NCBI GenBank assembly: GCA_008508345.1
Contig: QNGE01000772.1
Location: 124,001 to 188,000, forward strand
Origin: Paragonimus westermani
Lineage: Eukaryota > Platyhelminthes > Trematoda > Plagiorchiida > Troglotrematidae
Direction of reading: 5' to 3'
Length of the DNA: 64,000 nucleotides
The notes below the pieces were generated by a model. The model was not told the origin of the DNA, searched no databases, and saw nothing but the letters and a program-made list of their open reading frames with translations. Positions within the stretch are counted from its first letter, which is position 1; the number at the start of each line of letters is the position of its first letter. Positions 12,001 to 27,000 of the stretch are shown here, piece after piece. The translations under genes were made by a program, and so were the position numbers.

Positions 12001-15000
12001 ACCGAACAGTGATGAAGGCTGACACTAAGCAAAAATAAACTCCACAGTGAACGAGGCACATGTGATTCGGAAATTTGAAAGAGTCCATCTGGTGAACAGC
12101 ACTGTTAACGTGTACGACTATGCAGCGATCAACTGAAGAAAAACATCATATTTAATAAACGTAAACGAGCAAGATTGGATATAATTGATTACAGATGTGC
12201 TGGAGTAATTATTTTGCGAGATTGCCGAGAAACGGTCAGGCAGCCGGAAACATGATTGAATGACATAAATCATGTTCTTTTGTCCCAAAAACATTTGCAT
12301 CAGCATACACCATCTGGTCAGGGAAATGGGATGTAGCACCACAGAACTTACGCAGAAGCAACTATTAGATCTAAGGCTTTATGAAAGAAGACGATCAACA
12401 AGTTCGCTTAAATATGAAAAGTGCAATCAAGCGCGATTGGTATACTTGTCTTACAGCGATAACATCAGATTCATTCTAACTCATAGTCTTAAACTGCGAA
12501 TAGCACTGTCTTCGTCGCCAATGCTGCATCTCATGAACCGACCATGTGAACAATATAAATTTAAAATGATGTTTGCAGAAAACCTCGTGACAGGTAACCG
12601 ATGTAACGAAAATACATGCTATAATAATGAAGACGTATCTGTCCTATGCGGCAAAAGCGTGGTGTTCAATATAGCCACTAATGGACAGACAATGACGTGG
12701 TCATAAGCGACAAAATCCCTCACCGCCAACCACAGTAAGATCGGAAGGTGCCATCAGCGAGATTAGACACCACCCTACAGTTCCCGTTATGGAATAGAAA
12801 CTTTGTCAAACATGTGCCACAGCCAATAGAGTGATCACACCAACAAGGTTACTTGCAAACCTTTCATCATGGACTTCATTTTATTTTCTTTGTTACTTAG
12901 TTTTTCCACCAAAGATTAATGGCACCCTGTGCCACGAATAAGCCTCAACGCTGGAAACGTAGATGCGTACAAACACGACACATCGTAAAGGTGGAGAAAT
13001 CAGCACTAAAATTTAATCATTCGCTCACTCCACAGTGATGTACAAAAGCTGTTCGAGATACACTGCACTCGTTTGCTCACCAATTCGGGGCACACACTTT
13101 GAACGCAAGATGAAAATGAAGGCACGGAACGAAAAAAAACCCAGCAGTGACAAAGATATATCGCTTAAGTGACGTTAGAAATGTGGCCATTAGCAACAGG
13201 ACAAAACTCACATACTAGCATACGAGTTCAATGCGAAGTGTACTGGCATCTCATGATCCAAGACGGTTCAATGCGGGGGAAACGAAGTCTACAGAAATCT
13301 CAACGTTCAGGTGAATCTCGAAAACATATTTTTCTCAGCTAGTTATTGGTGATATAATAGGCACAAGTTTACATCTTATCGACGGCTCCTCATCACATCC
13401 CAGAACAGATCTGGTTACTCGGTCTGCTTCTTATCCTCAGTGTTTTGGACTTCGATCTTAGAGCGCAAGGTTTTAGAAATTGTGCTACTAATTAGCCCAG
13501 CAAAATAGTTAATTTAGAAGAGACCCAGTTGGGAAAAACCTTAACTTCAGCTGGGTTTGAAACCGTGACAGAAATAGCATACCCCAGAGCAGCAAGCAAT
13601 CTACCGACTGAGACATAAATTCACGCTAGGCGTTCACAGATTACACACTTGAAATCAATCACTCAGTCAATCACTCAGTTTCACATAAAATCCATAGAGT
13701 GACCCCATGGATCGACCGTCCCGGAAGGGTTTTGCGAGCACTTCACGCTAGAATCTACCAAAGTCAACGTTGAGCACAATAATCGTATTACTAATAAGCA
13801 GAGCACTTTCTGCTTTTGAGCATGCTGTTTCCGTCACCAGTTCGAATCCATTCGAAGTCCGGAATTTTCACAACCGGATCTCTTCTGAATTAACTAACAT
13901 GCCAAACTACTTATTAGTAATGAAACTTCTATGCTCAACGGTGGCGTTAGTGGATTACAGCGTGAACAAGTTGAGGAATCCAGCCAGTACAATTGATCGC
14001 TTGGACCACTTGGCGGATTCCATGTGAGACAATGGTACGAACAGGTGATTGAGTCCAAATATGCAATCTCCGAGCTCCCAGCATGACTTCGTGGCTCAGT
14101 GCTTTAGCATGATATCTCCGTCACTGGTCATAGGAACTGTTCTTTTGACGATGGTGTTTTCTGTTGGTCATTACACTATCTCCAAGTCGTCTTCTGTCAA
14201 GTAGCTGGTTGGTGCCCTACCTCGCAAACTTATCCGATCATTTCATTTCGCGTCCCTTTATTACGCTCAGAAAATCACCCTGTTATATTTTGTGCCTCAC
14301 AGTCCTATCTACGTGTTATCATATAATTTACCTCTTTATAACCGCAGACACTCCCACCTACTGGTTGCGAAGTACTTTTACAATTATGTCAGCACTTCCT
14401 GAAAGAACGTGGACCACCAAAAATGCACATACGAATATGTTAGCGTTTCTCACACGATATTGACCAAGTTCGTCATTGACCAGGAGAACAAAACTTGATT
14501 CAATGTATCCACTTTTTTGTTATTTTTAATGATCCATTTCTTCTTCTTCTACTACTACTACTACCACATACAAAAAATACAGGCCACTATCTGTACGTAC
14601 GACATCGTACAACAATTCAGTCGTTATCGGTTTTGCAAGTTTAGGATTGACTGTGAATCACTTGTCAAGAATTTTCCCGGTAGAATTCTCGATATAGTAA
14701 CAACTGTACACCCATGTCCAATAGTCAACCTCCAAGTGTACAAGTTTGTTCTCGACTAGACTTGACAACAAAATTGTATGTGAGTACGTAAATCCTGACT
14801 ACCTTGACTTGTTGCTTAGTAGCTTGGACTCGAATCCAGCGAAAGGTCTGATGATGTGTAAGCCTGAATGAATTGACAGTTTCTTTCGGTCCATTCGCTG
14901 TTGAGCGAGAGGAGAAAGCAATGGACCAAAAACCACACAGTATCTGAATAAAAAATAGTATTTTCGTTTGTATGACCGTTGTCACAATAGAAAACGAAAA

Positions 15001-18000
15001 ATAATAAGTCCGGGATGCGAACGTATGAAAAATATTTGGCAAATCATTAATCACCTCCTCAGGAATCACAGTGCTCATTTCAACAGTGACCCTAGCAGCC
15101 GCTACACCGAAACAACACTAGCAAACCAGCGCATGAGAGTCACGGCAACCTTGTAAACATCAGAGCACATCACTCAATACCAAAAGCTAATTCACTAAAA
15201 TATCATCTGCCATAAATTCCTCTCCGTGGTGGCAATGCACAAGGAACCAAGAAACAGAACGTTCCAAAAACATCTTATCGTTTTTTCGGTCGGTATTGCG
15301 CAATCACACCAACCGGGTTAACGTGAGAAAGAAAGTGGTGTATTGGAGGAAAACAAATCCACAGGGACAAGAGTTGGGAACAGCATAGCGTGGCAACAGA
15401 CGATCGTTCATACACAAACACAAGGGACACGATAAGAAACACCCAGATACGAGTGGTCCAAGTTTTTGTGTAAAAATCCTACCCAACACTATTCCAACTA
15501 ACTATTCATCTGTGCGCCCCTCGCTCCCGTTAGTTTTTAATTCTGACTGTAACCTATTTGATTTTCAGTACCAGTTTGGTAGATGTGCGAATAGCTAGTT
15601 GTCTGATATCGCACCGTGATCGTGTTTTTTAAGTACAACTGACTTTGATTGGTTTTAACAATACTGACTGTTTGAAAGAGAGGTATTAGGTATGGATATC
15701 ATACTTGGTACATGTGACTGTATTCAACATGTTTGGCGTTCCTTGCAATAAGGTTGACTGAGAACGATGTGACGAGCACAACTGCTAAAGTTCATCCAGT
15801 AACCACTTCACTGTTTCGAGATCTGGGATCGTTCCCCTACCGTCATGCGTTGCTCAACATCATCGTAGAAAATCGTACAACCAGCATACTGGAGGCTGTG
15901 TTTGGTGACCCGCCTGACACCAATTGGAGACGCTACAGAAAATAACATTTAACCGGGTTCAGTGGAGTGAATGTTGTTTGCGAATTAAACATAGATAACG
16001 AGACGATGCAGTGAAAGCATCGAGGAATTTAACATGAAGACAGCACCATAAAGTCATTTCAGTTCTGTTTGCAAATTGCATCCATTAGTTTTGATTGTCC
16101 GAGTTTTAAACATAGATGTAGAGAATTCGGCCCTACTCATCCAATTTTGGTTACCTTCCAGAGTTGTTAGTCAAGTACATGTATGAACCACTGATGTGCA
16201 GAAGTCAATGACAATACTTGCATTAATCAGGTGTATCATTGTGCAAACAATCCACACCCCATCAATGACGGGGTAGATGTTAGCAGTACTATACCAAACA
16301 TAAGATAGAGAGTAAAAACCTGAATGAATCGGTAAACACTAATTAGTTTGTGGAACTCAAGCACTTACGACACGAACGTCATTCGTCCTAGTGCTTTGTC
16401 ATGATTGATAACGCTGTCCTACGGATCTCAACCAAAAAGCATGGAGTGCTATGCTGAAGCAAAATACATCGTTAGAGTATCTACATCTGCACCGTTTGCC
16501 CTGGGGTAGGCTGATGTACGTAAGATGAGCCAGAACCAACGAAACCAACAATATGAAAACAAGTAGTGGATAAATATAATCATTGATCGGTTGCAAGATA
16601 AGACGAAAAACTTGTTTAAGTCATCACACTTTTAACGAATAAAGTTAATCCCGCCTATGATATGAAGTAGATCATGCTTTGAAGATATCGGCAGTCGAGA
16701 AAGGACAATATCTGAACACCCATGGTTTAGCAAACACAGGATTCACGCTTCGCATTCGCGAAAGTAAGGATTGGTTTTTACATTACAAGGTATTTGCTGT
16801 TGCTACCGTTGTGTAAGGCAACAGCTCAGTTGTATCAGCACCGTCGGCACTTCCAGAACAGAAACAGAAGCGACAGTTCAAGATCAAACATGAAACCGTG
16901 TGACCCGAAGTCCGCGTCGTTAATAGTCAGAGCTACCGTGGGTGCCCAAAGTTGACAGCAGCGTCAAAACCCAATCCCTCTCGGAGACAGACAATCTTGG
17001 AAAAAGGTCAGTCCGCACATGCTACTCTCATGGACCATTCATCTCCCGGAAAAAAACACTGTTACCCAAGGCACTTTTCTCAGCATCATAGTCTTTAGAG
17101 CAATACAACCGCGGTCAACGAAAAAATCGGTATCGTTGACTAAAATCGCAAACAGCGTACCGAGGGCGAGTTTGAAAAGATATCGGTTTGGTATGTAGTA
17201 AATTCCGGAGGGCAACAGATCGAAGGACACCTAGAGACACCGACGTTGAGAACTTACAGTCGTATTTACACGAGGCCTCTTTGGATGTCGAATCATTACC
17301 ACCAGCAGTAGCTTCGCAAACAGAAACATCTTAGTGGTTTACACCCAGGCTTAACTGCCATACAACTATAGAAGGAAGAACGAAACCAAAATAGAAATTA
17401 AACGAACTAACTATTAAAAGCACCTATGTTTAAGTTCAAACGTCCAGTCATCTCCCCGTGCCAAACTATCATTTATACACCTCGAAACTTACGCCGGTAG
17501 GCCGAGTCATCGGTCAAACGTTGTCCACGTGACAGATGGCTAATCAACATAACCAACACACTGTTTGGTTACTTCAGTCTAAGACAGACAACGGACTCGC
17601 TACCAACTACCCGCCTTCTACTCTCATCCTTGCTTGCAAGCTGGTTCCATCAGGCGCCAGATATTTGTGGATGAACATTTGGCAACGGTTCTCATGTCCT
17701 ATTCAAAGCAGTATCCGTAAAGTGGCGTGGCCCCCAAGGTCGCCTGAGGGATCATCCTCTGTCGCCAAAAATGTTCTATGTTAGCAGAAGCCGCCGGAAC
17801 CTTAGAGATACGAGTTTCTACTTTATTTCCTACAGCCTCGTTGCTGCTGACAAAAATTATATATAAATTATACTAAGAATGTAGACCAGTCCATTGAGTC
17901 TAACATGTTATTAAGAGTGGAAAAAACAACTGTTGGACAGCGGAACGTACGATGCTGAACCAGAATTTGACAGAGTGAGACCTTGATCACTATGTCCTTG

Positions 18001-21000
18001 TTCAGAACGGAAACTTACACACTCGATCACAAAAGGGACTTCCCAGACTACAGTGAGTAGATTGAAGACACCCACCTTACCACTTTCGCAAGATATCATG
18101 CTTGCAAATTGAATCGATCCTGGGGTGATTCTAGCACAAAAGGACGATTTAGGCCGGCCACACCGAAAGAAGCCCCGACTAATGTCTTGCTGTCACTTGG
18201 GCCAGCAGTCCTACTGTAGTTGACAGTCTTACGGTTATACAGACCTAGGTGACTAGGCCATGCAATGAGTATACCAGCCAGTCGCGTGCCACATCGAGAA
18301 CTTTTTACCGACGCTGCGGCCGAATGCCGTAAGACGCGAGGTGGATAGATGATGATCTAGAGTGGAGCGATGAAGTCGTTCACCAAAGGGTTGGCCACTG
18401 TAGGTCGGTTTAGTCTCCATGGCTGAGGAACTCGTGACTTACACAGTTGGTGGCTGGAGAATTTAGGTGATATGAAGGGTAATCGCGCCCAGTGGCGTGA
18501 ATGTTGTCGTTGTTTGGCCGAATTGATTGTGAAGCAGGTGCACTTAATGGCGCGGGGCAGTAAAAAAGGTCAAGAAGCTGTCTTGATGATTAAGCCTTAC
18601 TTTACTTATGGCTGGGTAGTTTAAATGTCTGAATATAGACGTGGCTATTTTAGTAGTTAGGTCTCTTATTCTGCTCTCTTCTTCTCGAACGAGGCTTGTC
18701 TTTTCCCCCACGGTTGTACGACGGTAAAGCAACAGTGAGGACAATTGATGTATTGTTGTGAATGATGATGATGACGGCTTAGAGCCGAATTGCAATCAAG
18801 GAACCCAAGGTTCGTGGGTCAGACTTACAGAGTAAAGCACTAGAAGGGTGCGTGCATGTTGTACCCAAATGACTGTACACTAACTGTGTGGACCTAAGAG
18901 AAAAATTCGAATCCGATTAACAGGCGTCATTAAGGGCTATTCTACCGTAGCCATCTAGGGGTAGTAAACAGACGTAGTGAAAACGCCCATAGCACAGGGA
19001 CTACTGCGAAGCGGTAATCCACTTTACCAATGAATTTGCAGACTATACTGACGATTACAATCACTGTAGCTTGGCTAGTAGCGGAGGCAACAAAGTCAGC
19101 TGAAGTGTACGAAGAGTGTCAAAAAGACAATGTGAGTACCGCCAGTTAAATACGATGAGTATTGTCCAGGATTCTAGACACTGGAATGCAGTCATCATCA
19201 TCATCATCATAGACAGCAATACATCAGTNNNNNNNNNNNNNNNNNNNNNNNNNNNNNNNNNNNNNNNNNNNNNNNNNNNNNNNNNNNNNNNNNNNNNNNN
19301 NNNTGAAAAACGTACCACTTCTGGTACACCGCCACCCACCCGCTGCCTTGCGGTACAGGCTTTTGAGCCAAAAGCTTTGGCTGAGAACCCTGATCGTTCT
19401 CCTGTCTAGGTCTGGGCGTCCTGGCAGTATCTCAGCCCACACACAACCATGAATACCCACAACACAAACTGGAATGCAGTAGACATCCATTTTCTGTGAA
19501 TCAAGTGTTCGCCTCAGGACAACCTGTTAACCTACGTGTTTCGAAACACAAACGTTTGAAGCACTCTAGAGGAAGACAAAAGACGGAAGCTATCGGCTAG
19601 ATAATCAAAAAAGGACCGCACTGGGGCTGTCCTACTGTGAGGAACTGTCCGTGAGATTTGCGTGTAACAAGCTGTCCTAATACGGACACCAAAGACTAGT
19701 TTCCTAATTTTCACGAGTTAGATACAAATTCACTATGAATTTTGTACGTGGAAAATCGTACGGATATCGGAAATCAAAATAGATGTCTAATCAGATAGTG
19801 AGTAACAGAATAAGGACTTTGGTAATCACTGGGTGTGATGAATCAGTGTTTTTATTCACAGTGGTAGATAAGTGTGTAGTACACTTTGGTTTCCATTAGA
19901 AAGTATCTATTTTGTCAACGGCTTTCTGGGCACGAAATCATTGTCATTATACGTGTTTGTTATGGAAGTTGTGAAACAATAACTGTGGAAATCATAATAG
20001 CTCTAGAAATTGGGGTCGAAGCAGATTCGAGCAGACAGGACAGAAAAGTGGGGGGGGAAGGAATAGTTTGAAGTTTTCATCTGTATGCAACGAATAGGAT
20101 GACTCGGTTTATACTGCGAAATCCCCGATGCAGTATGGAATTAGAAGTTCCGAGTATTTATGATTGCACACGGATAGAAAGACTGTCAAGAAGACCAGGC
20201 CTAAACAGGAGAACGACTAAGTTTGTCAACCAGTTTCTCCGCCTCTAAAAGCTTGCATCGCGGAGAAACAGGTTGATGGCAGCGAACCAGAATCAACACA
20301 TTTTTCTCCGAAAAAGGGGCCATCTTTCTTTCTACTCCCAGACTACAGGAACAACAGGCTGATACGTCTATCTGGCATGTAGACCCTCTCGATTAGAAAA
20401 TCACGATGTCAATTTGGTCTAATAGGTAATCGAGATGAGCACGCCGTCAAAATAAGTCAGGATAAAACTTCTTCCTGATTGACTAGTCGATTCATACGAT
20501 GATGACAACTAATCGATGGGAAGGGACATGGGACTCAAATTAAGGGTCGTTAAGCGATGTTAGGTCTCGTACTTTCGTAAGAAGCACCACCCTGACGGCG
20601 TGAAGTCGATGTGGTTCACAGTATTTTAGTCAGGTTACACATTTATCTATAGCTACTTCAACCCCCTCCATTGTCAACGGATCAGCCAAGATTGGAGAAA
20701 GTTTGCTGGACAAATGCCCAAAACTGTGGACTCGTGATCTAACTGCATAATCGATGCAAAAAAGGACAGAGCGAAATCAGATAGCGCGATTGCTGAAAAC
20801 TCATCGCTGATGAGAGGACAGAAAGCTAACAGGAAGAGGGCACAGTAAGCCAGACAGATTGGTAAGGTCTCGACAATTATGGGAGAAACAAGTTGACCTT
20901 ATCGATCGTTCTGTCACACGGAAATGTATGCGCGTGAATGGATGCTGGACCGCGAAGACTGTTAAGAAAAACCCAACGCACTAAGTAGTTTTTTATTGAA

Positions 21001-24000
21001 AGTGATTAGAACAGACGCATTACAAGCTCAAATTTTGAACGACCGTTCCAGTGAAAATGATCCCGGATAACATAAGTACGAAAATGATTCAACCGCTGAT
21101 CACTCGGACAGTTCGAGAATGGGACCAAACTTGTGTCGAAATAGAAGCCGTAGTTAGGATGCCAGACATACATGGTTTTCGACTACGTTGAACAATCAAA
21201 ACATGGTCGGTCGATATCGAGAATTATGAATGTTAGCCTTGTTCCCAGAATTGTGTACTAGAGTTCCGGTTAAATAAGTTAATTGTCCGAGTAAAGGTAA
21301 TGACAAGTGAGAGTTGACAGCAGCCCCGTTGGAAGTGGTAAACGGGATAAACAGTATGTACTGGAAATTACCATTGTGGAAATACACGCATAAATACTGC
21401 ATCGAAAAGAGGGAAGAACTCTTTTGTCTACATCCACTTTTGTTCGAACAGTTTGTGAACATCAACCACAAAAATAATATCCGCACACTGATGTGCGAGA
21501 TGTAACATGGGTCGATTTTACTCTGAGATGAAAAGAAATTCCACCATGTTTTATAACTTTTGGCTTTAAACGCCCAGCATAAGAACTCCGGAGGTGTTCC
21601 TTCATAGTAAGGTCTGAGATGGTTTTGTCGTAAAATAGAATTTGTCTACCAGCTTCGTCTTCTAAAAAGTTAAACGATTCACTAAAAACGTTCTGGCAAG
21701 TGTACGCTTTCCTGAACACGGATACATATGCGCTTTAAATGTCAGTCAGTTTAGTATCAAAATAGTTGACCACAAATTCCACAGTTATTCCTTTGTACAC
21801 AATGTCCAGGTTGACCCCAGACAGTTTAAATACAACTTGATTGAATACAATTTATGCATCCAGCGTTCTGTCTCACGCAACATGTTAGCCTCTTTGCAGA
21901 CTCAAAATGCAGTGTCGAAAGACCGCAAAATTTGAAACAGAGTCAATGGTTTATTAAATTCCGAGGATTCTGCATGCATTTTCCTGGCATATACTTCACT
22001 TATAAAAACGTAATGAACCAAAATTATGGTGCGTTAGCAGCAAAAAATAATGTGAAAAATTGAAGTAGAAAGATTAGATTTTCCTCCGAAATAAGCATAT
22101 GTGATAGACACACTTTGCACTTATAGTTGTTCCAACATAATTAACATAAACGGAAATTGTTAACTTTTACTCCAGCATTTTTGTGTTTCTATTTGGCCTT
22201 AACAAAACAAACAAAACGAATTCAACAAATAAACCAAACAACCTTTCAAGCTGTAATCTGCTTCTATGAAATTTGTATATGACTTTCTCCAACTATTGCA
22301 TTTCGATCGAAACTATTGTCCTTCGTTGTAACATCACGTTAGTGTATCGAAAGAGAATCCGGATGTCATACAAACATAAAAGAACAAAACTGCACACGAA
22401 AGTAACATTTCGTTCCAACAATTTGCCATAAAATGACAATGAACATACAAACAGTATTTCATAAGTGAAAACAAACGAAGCAAAACAAAGTGAGTTCCGA
22501 AATAAAGTGACAATGATATACGAACTAGTGTTAGGTAGAAATTACAAAAATTGTGAACAATAAAAATAGGGTAAACTGTCTCACTAAAAGAGTCCTGACT
22601 GTTTGGACCACCGGAATAAATACCTTCAATAAATATCACAAAAAAATTGGAGGTACAAAACAGAATGAAGGTGTATATGTTATATTTTTGACGATCGATC
22701 TTTGTGACGTAGTAAGGCTGATCTTTGGAACTTGCGACTGATGGAATGCAGTATGTTCTGCGGTACACTTTTGACAGGAGGAATGACCTAATCATGAGGA
22801 AAATGTAAGCTTCCGTGAAGTATATGATGGTTGGGCATTCAGTATTCAAATGATTGCAGTGGAAGTTTCGGTTCCCCAAGTCTGTTTGCGTAATTTGACC
22901 GTTCACATGCTGTTGTTTGTAGACGATAGTGTAGTTTGCAGACCGTCAGAAACTGTAGCAAATAGTCACGAATTTTGCGACCATGGCAAACAAATTTAGT
23001 CTGAAAATCAGTACGCATAACACAGTTTCTCTCCTGCAACGTTACCTAAAAGAAGGAGCTACGCTAGCATCTTAAATCCGCACCCTTAAGAGCGATGCTG
23101 ATAGTTGTACCGGATTTCGCTGCTAGTGAATGTCCCTAAACCACCAGTTGAGAGGTAACGTGGAGAAGACCAACGTTGACTTCGGACACCTTGAAAGAAA
23201 TAACGAGAAGAAGAGCAGCCCGAAAACGAGACAAAACTGTATATCAAAAGGACCGTGTTGTAATTCACACCATTATACGGCGACGAAAGGTGGTATTAAA
23301 TCACGGAAGTGTGCCCCACCTTAACGGGTATAATCTACAAGAATTAAGCATCATGGGAATTAGAAGGTTGGGCATAGCCTCGAACACCGAGATTCGTCAC
23401 TAAGACCTCATGGACAGTAATAAACAAGCGTTGGTTTCCAGTCAAATTCATCAACTGGAACATGCACATCGGATGACCCACGAACGGATTTTGACGTAAC
23501 TGCTGTATGGTGTATGGTGACCGCGGTCACCAGAAACTGAGATATTAGTATGTTATACAAGTAAGTATTTCACATTGTTACACAAATCCTGAACCGAGGA
23601 AAAATGCGCGACAATTGCGCAGCCGTACATTCGAGCACACAGACTTCAATAGAAAGACAGGTGCCGAAAGGAGTTAGTAGGTTCTGAAACGCCATGCATC
23701 TGAACAGAATTGTTATCACAGACTGAAAGATAAATAGTGACATGTCAGGAATAGTGCTTTAAGATGGATTAATTATTGCACTGTAGCCAACAAGGCTGAC
23801 ACAAATAACCAATAATGAGAAGGGAATGCACGGGGTTACTGATTAAAAAACGTTATACAGTTTCGGAAGTTCCGAACCATTTTAATGTTTCCGCAGAATA
23901 TACCATCTTTTCTGAAAAAGACACAAATGAGTTACACTTTAGTTACTTGTGAGACACAGCTATGTGACACTGGTTAACACGGTGGGTTCCCAACAGCGTC

Positions 24001-27000
24001 AGAAAGTGCTAGAAATCAATAACATTAATGACACGGAAAAGCAACGGAAACTTATTTTTAAACTAATTCTGCTACCGTTACTAAGTTGGTATGACCTCGT
24101 TTAGACACACTGCTGCATGAGTTTGGACGCTGAATGTACATGTTTCAAATCGATGTGACCTAAACACAAACTACAAAGAGATGTTCTGGAATTAGTAACA
24201 GGTTACTAAACACAAGCAGTCAAGAGAAATACGAGACAACACAGTCTAGACAAGCGGTGTCATAGTGTGGTGGATTGTCAGGTCGGAGGTGCGAGTTTTC
24301 GAACGCTCGGCCGAATACCTCAACGCGGGGGGAAGGTACGTTCAAAAGCCTGCNTTTGACGCATTCTCGCTACAATAGCATCCCATGAGCAGTGCATATA
24401 AGCGGCATTCGGACTCCGGTCAAAGCTCTCATGGAAGAAACGCGTTTACCACTGCGAGACTATTCTCATTCAAAGTATCATCGAACCGTCACACAAAGGA
24501 TCAGTCACATTCACTTGCGTTTAATACTCACGGCGTCAAATCGCCTCGAGAGAAGACACAGTGACTGCCTTGCTAAATTCAGTCGATGATTAAAATAAGG
24601 ACTTCATAGTTGAAGTGGAGCCATAGAATTCACTGAATCTAATAAGCAATGTTTTGACTATTGATAAGCAGTGAAGACGCATGCTGACATAAACCGAACA
24701 GCACAATACCGCAGAGTAGGGCTCACTGCATGCGGATGAAATCAGATGGAGGAAATCCCTCACTTGACATTCACCGAGCCACTTGATGCAAAGGGCAAAC
24801 CCACAGAACTGAGCTACCGGCCTTAAAGAAGACCAGCCGGGAAATAACGCGAACGTGGAAGGCTATTGCATCACAGAAACTAAAAACCGTTAGACAAGCT
24901 GATAGCCCTTCTAGAAAATACGTCATTCTTAAATAAAATCCACAGGGATATTTGACGAAAAAGTAAAGTTACAAGGAGAAGCTATCAAAATTCAGTCATC
25001 TAAACCAAGAAAATTGAACAGGACGTGACAGAAATTCACAGAATAGGTAAATGACCCTATAATTACCAGCTTTGAGGAATGTATCAACTTTCTCAGTATA
25101 CAGAGCAAGAAACGTATTGGATGCTCAGGCTGATAAAAAAAATTGCGCCATTAAAAATTTCTCATCCACTTTGGAACAAAAAAAAACAAAGACTTCGAAT
25201 AAGTATACTTACCGGCCTAGTCATTGTGGAGGGAAAATTGCACGGGTAAATCAAATCGGAAACTTCGATTCAGTCTTTCATTGCGCCTATGTGCACCCCC
25301 CCCCCACTAGCTCACTGACCAAATTTAGGATTGTTAGCTTATCATCGGCTGTGTCATCAAATAAAAGCCATTTACAACATGAGAATAACGATTTGGGACA
25401 AGAGCAGCTCAGTAAAGGGACAAGACCCCTAATTCTTGAGGTGATAAGAAAGCCCAGATACCCGTGACCCAAAGCAGATGGTTGAAAGCCGTAAAGTTGT
25501 AGGTTGCGCAGTCGATAGAGATAAAGGGTGTGTGTCATAATCGATGAGCAGAAAAGGTGAATGTGCAGATCAAGAGTACTTTATTTGTGTTGGATTTCCC
25601 ATCCGCAGAAATATGAAAAAAGAGAGGAAAACAAACATTCCCGTTTCTGGTAGACCACTGCAAATGCATGCAGTAAGGTCAAAAGCTTTTGTGTCAACAA
25701 AAGTCGTCTACATCATGCTTGCTTGTTAAAAAAGTTAGTTAGCACACGCAAATTTATGTTTAACCTTTAGAATGTTATCTCGCCCACCGTCACAGACCAA
25801 GTTGGCCGGATACTCATGGTATTTTGAATGGCATATCTCTCAAAGTTCGGGTCCCACTATTAGGTACAACCCCGCAACAGTGAGCTATTATCAAGTGTAA
25901 TGGACGACAGATATGTGACTAGTGGTAAGGGCTGTAAGTGCTAGATTACTTTTCTCATGATTCTCCCTTTGGTGGACACAATTAACAAAATGTTCACCAT
26001 GAGCAGGCAACGCTGTACAGCTAGATATAACACGATATTAACTCGTCGGAATTCATTCGCGTCCAGATATATCCGCTAGTAGCAAGGTGCTAGGTGGACA
26101 ACTTCCAAGACAGACGGTTAAAAGTGTCTTCAGCACGGGACAGCCAAGTTGAACAAGCGTTAGAAGATCACAACCGAAATAACACTGTTGAATGATATCA
26201 ACCAGGCGCTAAAATTCTAGAAATCTAACTGGCTCGTCCAATTGAGAACAGTTTAGGCAGCCTCAAATTATCGAACACCACGAGCAACTTAATCAAAGAT
26301 AAAGATGAATGATGGAAATGAGAAAACGATTTGAAATGCACGGTTAGCGAAAATAAGTTATCCGACTGTGACTCATGACGGTCGAGGAGTAGCGACTAGA
26401 ATTACAGTAGATTCAATCAATCGTATGGAACTGGAAAGTGTAAAAATGTTCACACACAAAAATTCACATACAAAATCGCTAGGCAAGGCAGATAAGGCCA
26501 GATGGTTATACGGATTGCATTAAACACTTCAACCGCGCAAGCTCACCCGCGACCCATACATCCAAGTCGTTCGGTAACCGAGCGCGCTAACAGACCTTCC
26601 AGTAGATTACGCATCTCGCTGGACATGCTGTCTGGAAAGTCCAGGTTCTAGTGAGAAAAGAAAAAAAACGAACCTTGAAGGGAGCGCATAGAGGGCAGAA
26701 GACAGAAAAGACTCCGAAAAAGGAACGAGTGGACAGGAACAGATAACGAAAAAACATAACTGTACCATTTTTTTCTTTGTTCATGTCAGAACCTTGGGAA
26801 TAGATGGTCAAAAAACGAGACAGCCAGTTGCCCGAACTAGTTGCTACAATTCATCTAACTACATGGGAAAATGATCAGAAAATAGATAAAACTCCTACAA
26901 AAGACTGATCCCGTCAACCAACAAAATAAATGTCATTAGCAAAGGTACTCCATGTTGTGTGATGACAGAAACACGGGCATTCACAATATATTGCACCTAG

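Noticed and set aside
13550..13610. Reverse-strand tRNA-like segment with GGTTTCAAACCC
   Set aside because: A and B box resemblances are present but no cloverleaf closes and no second copy was seen in the window.
20795..20825. CTGATGA followed by GAAA, as in a hammerhead
   Set aside because: The bases between cannot form stem II and there is no stem III or cleavage triplet.
22334..22906. Longest uninterrupted open frame in the window (190 codons, minus), hydrophobic
   Set aside because: It lies in very AT-rich intron sequence, is rich in Phe, Tyr, Ile and Cys as such sequence is in any frame, shows no domain, and has no splice or start context.
24720..24840. Reverse-strand tRNA-like sequence with GGTAGCTCAGTTC
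   Set aside because: Only the box A half is convincing. No acceptor stem, anticodon arm or clear B box was found, so neither a tRNA gene nor a SINE is claimed.
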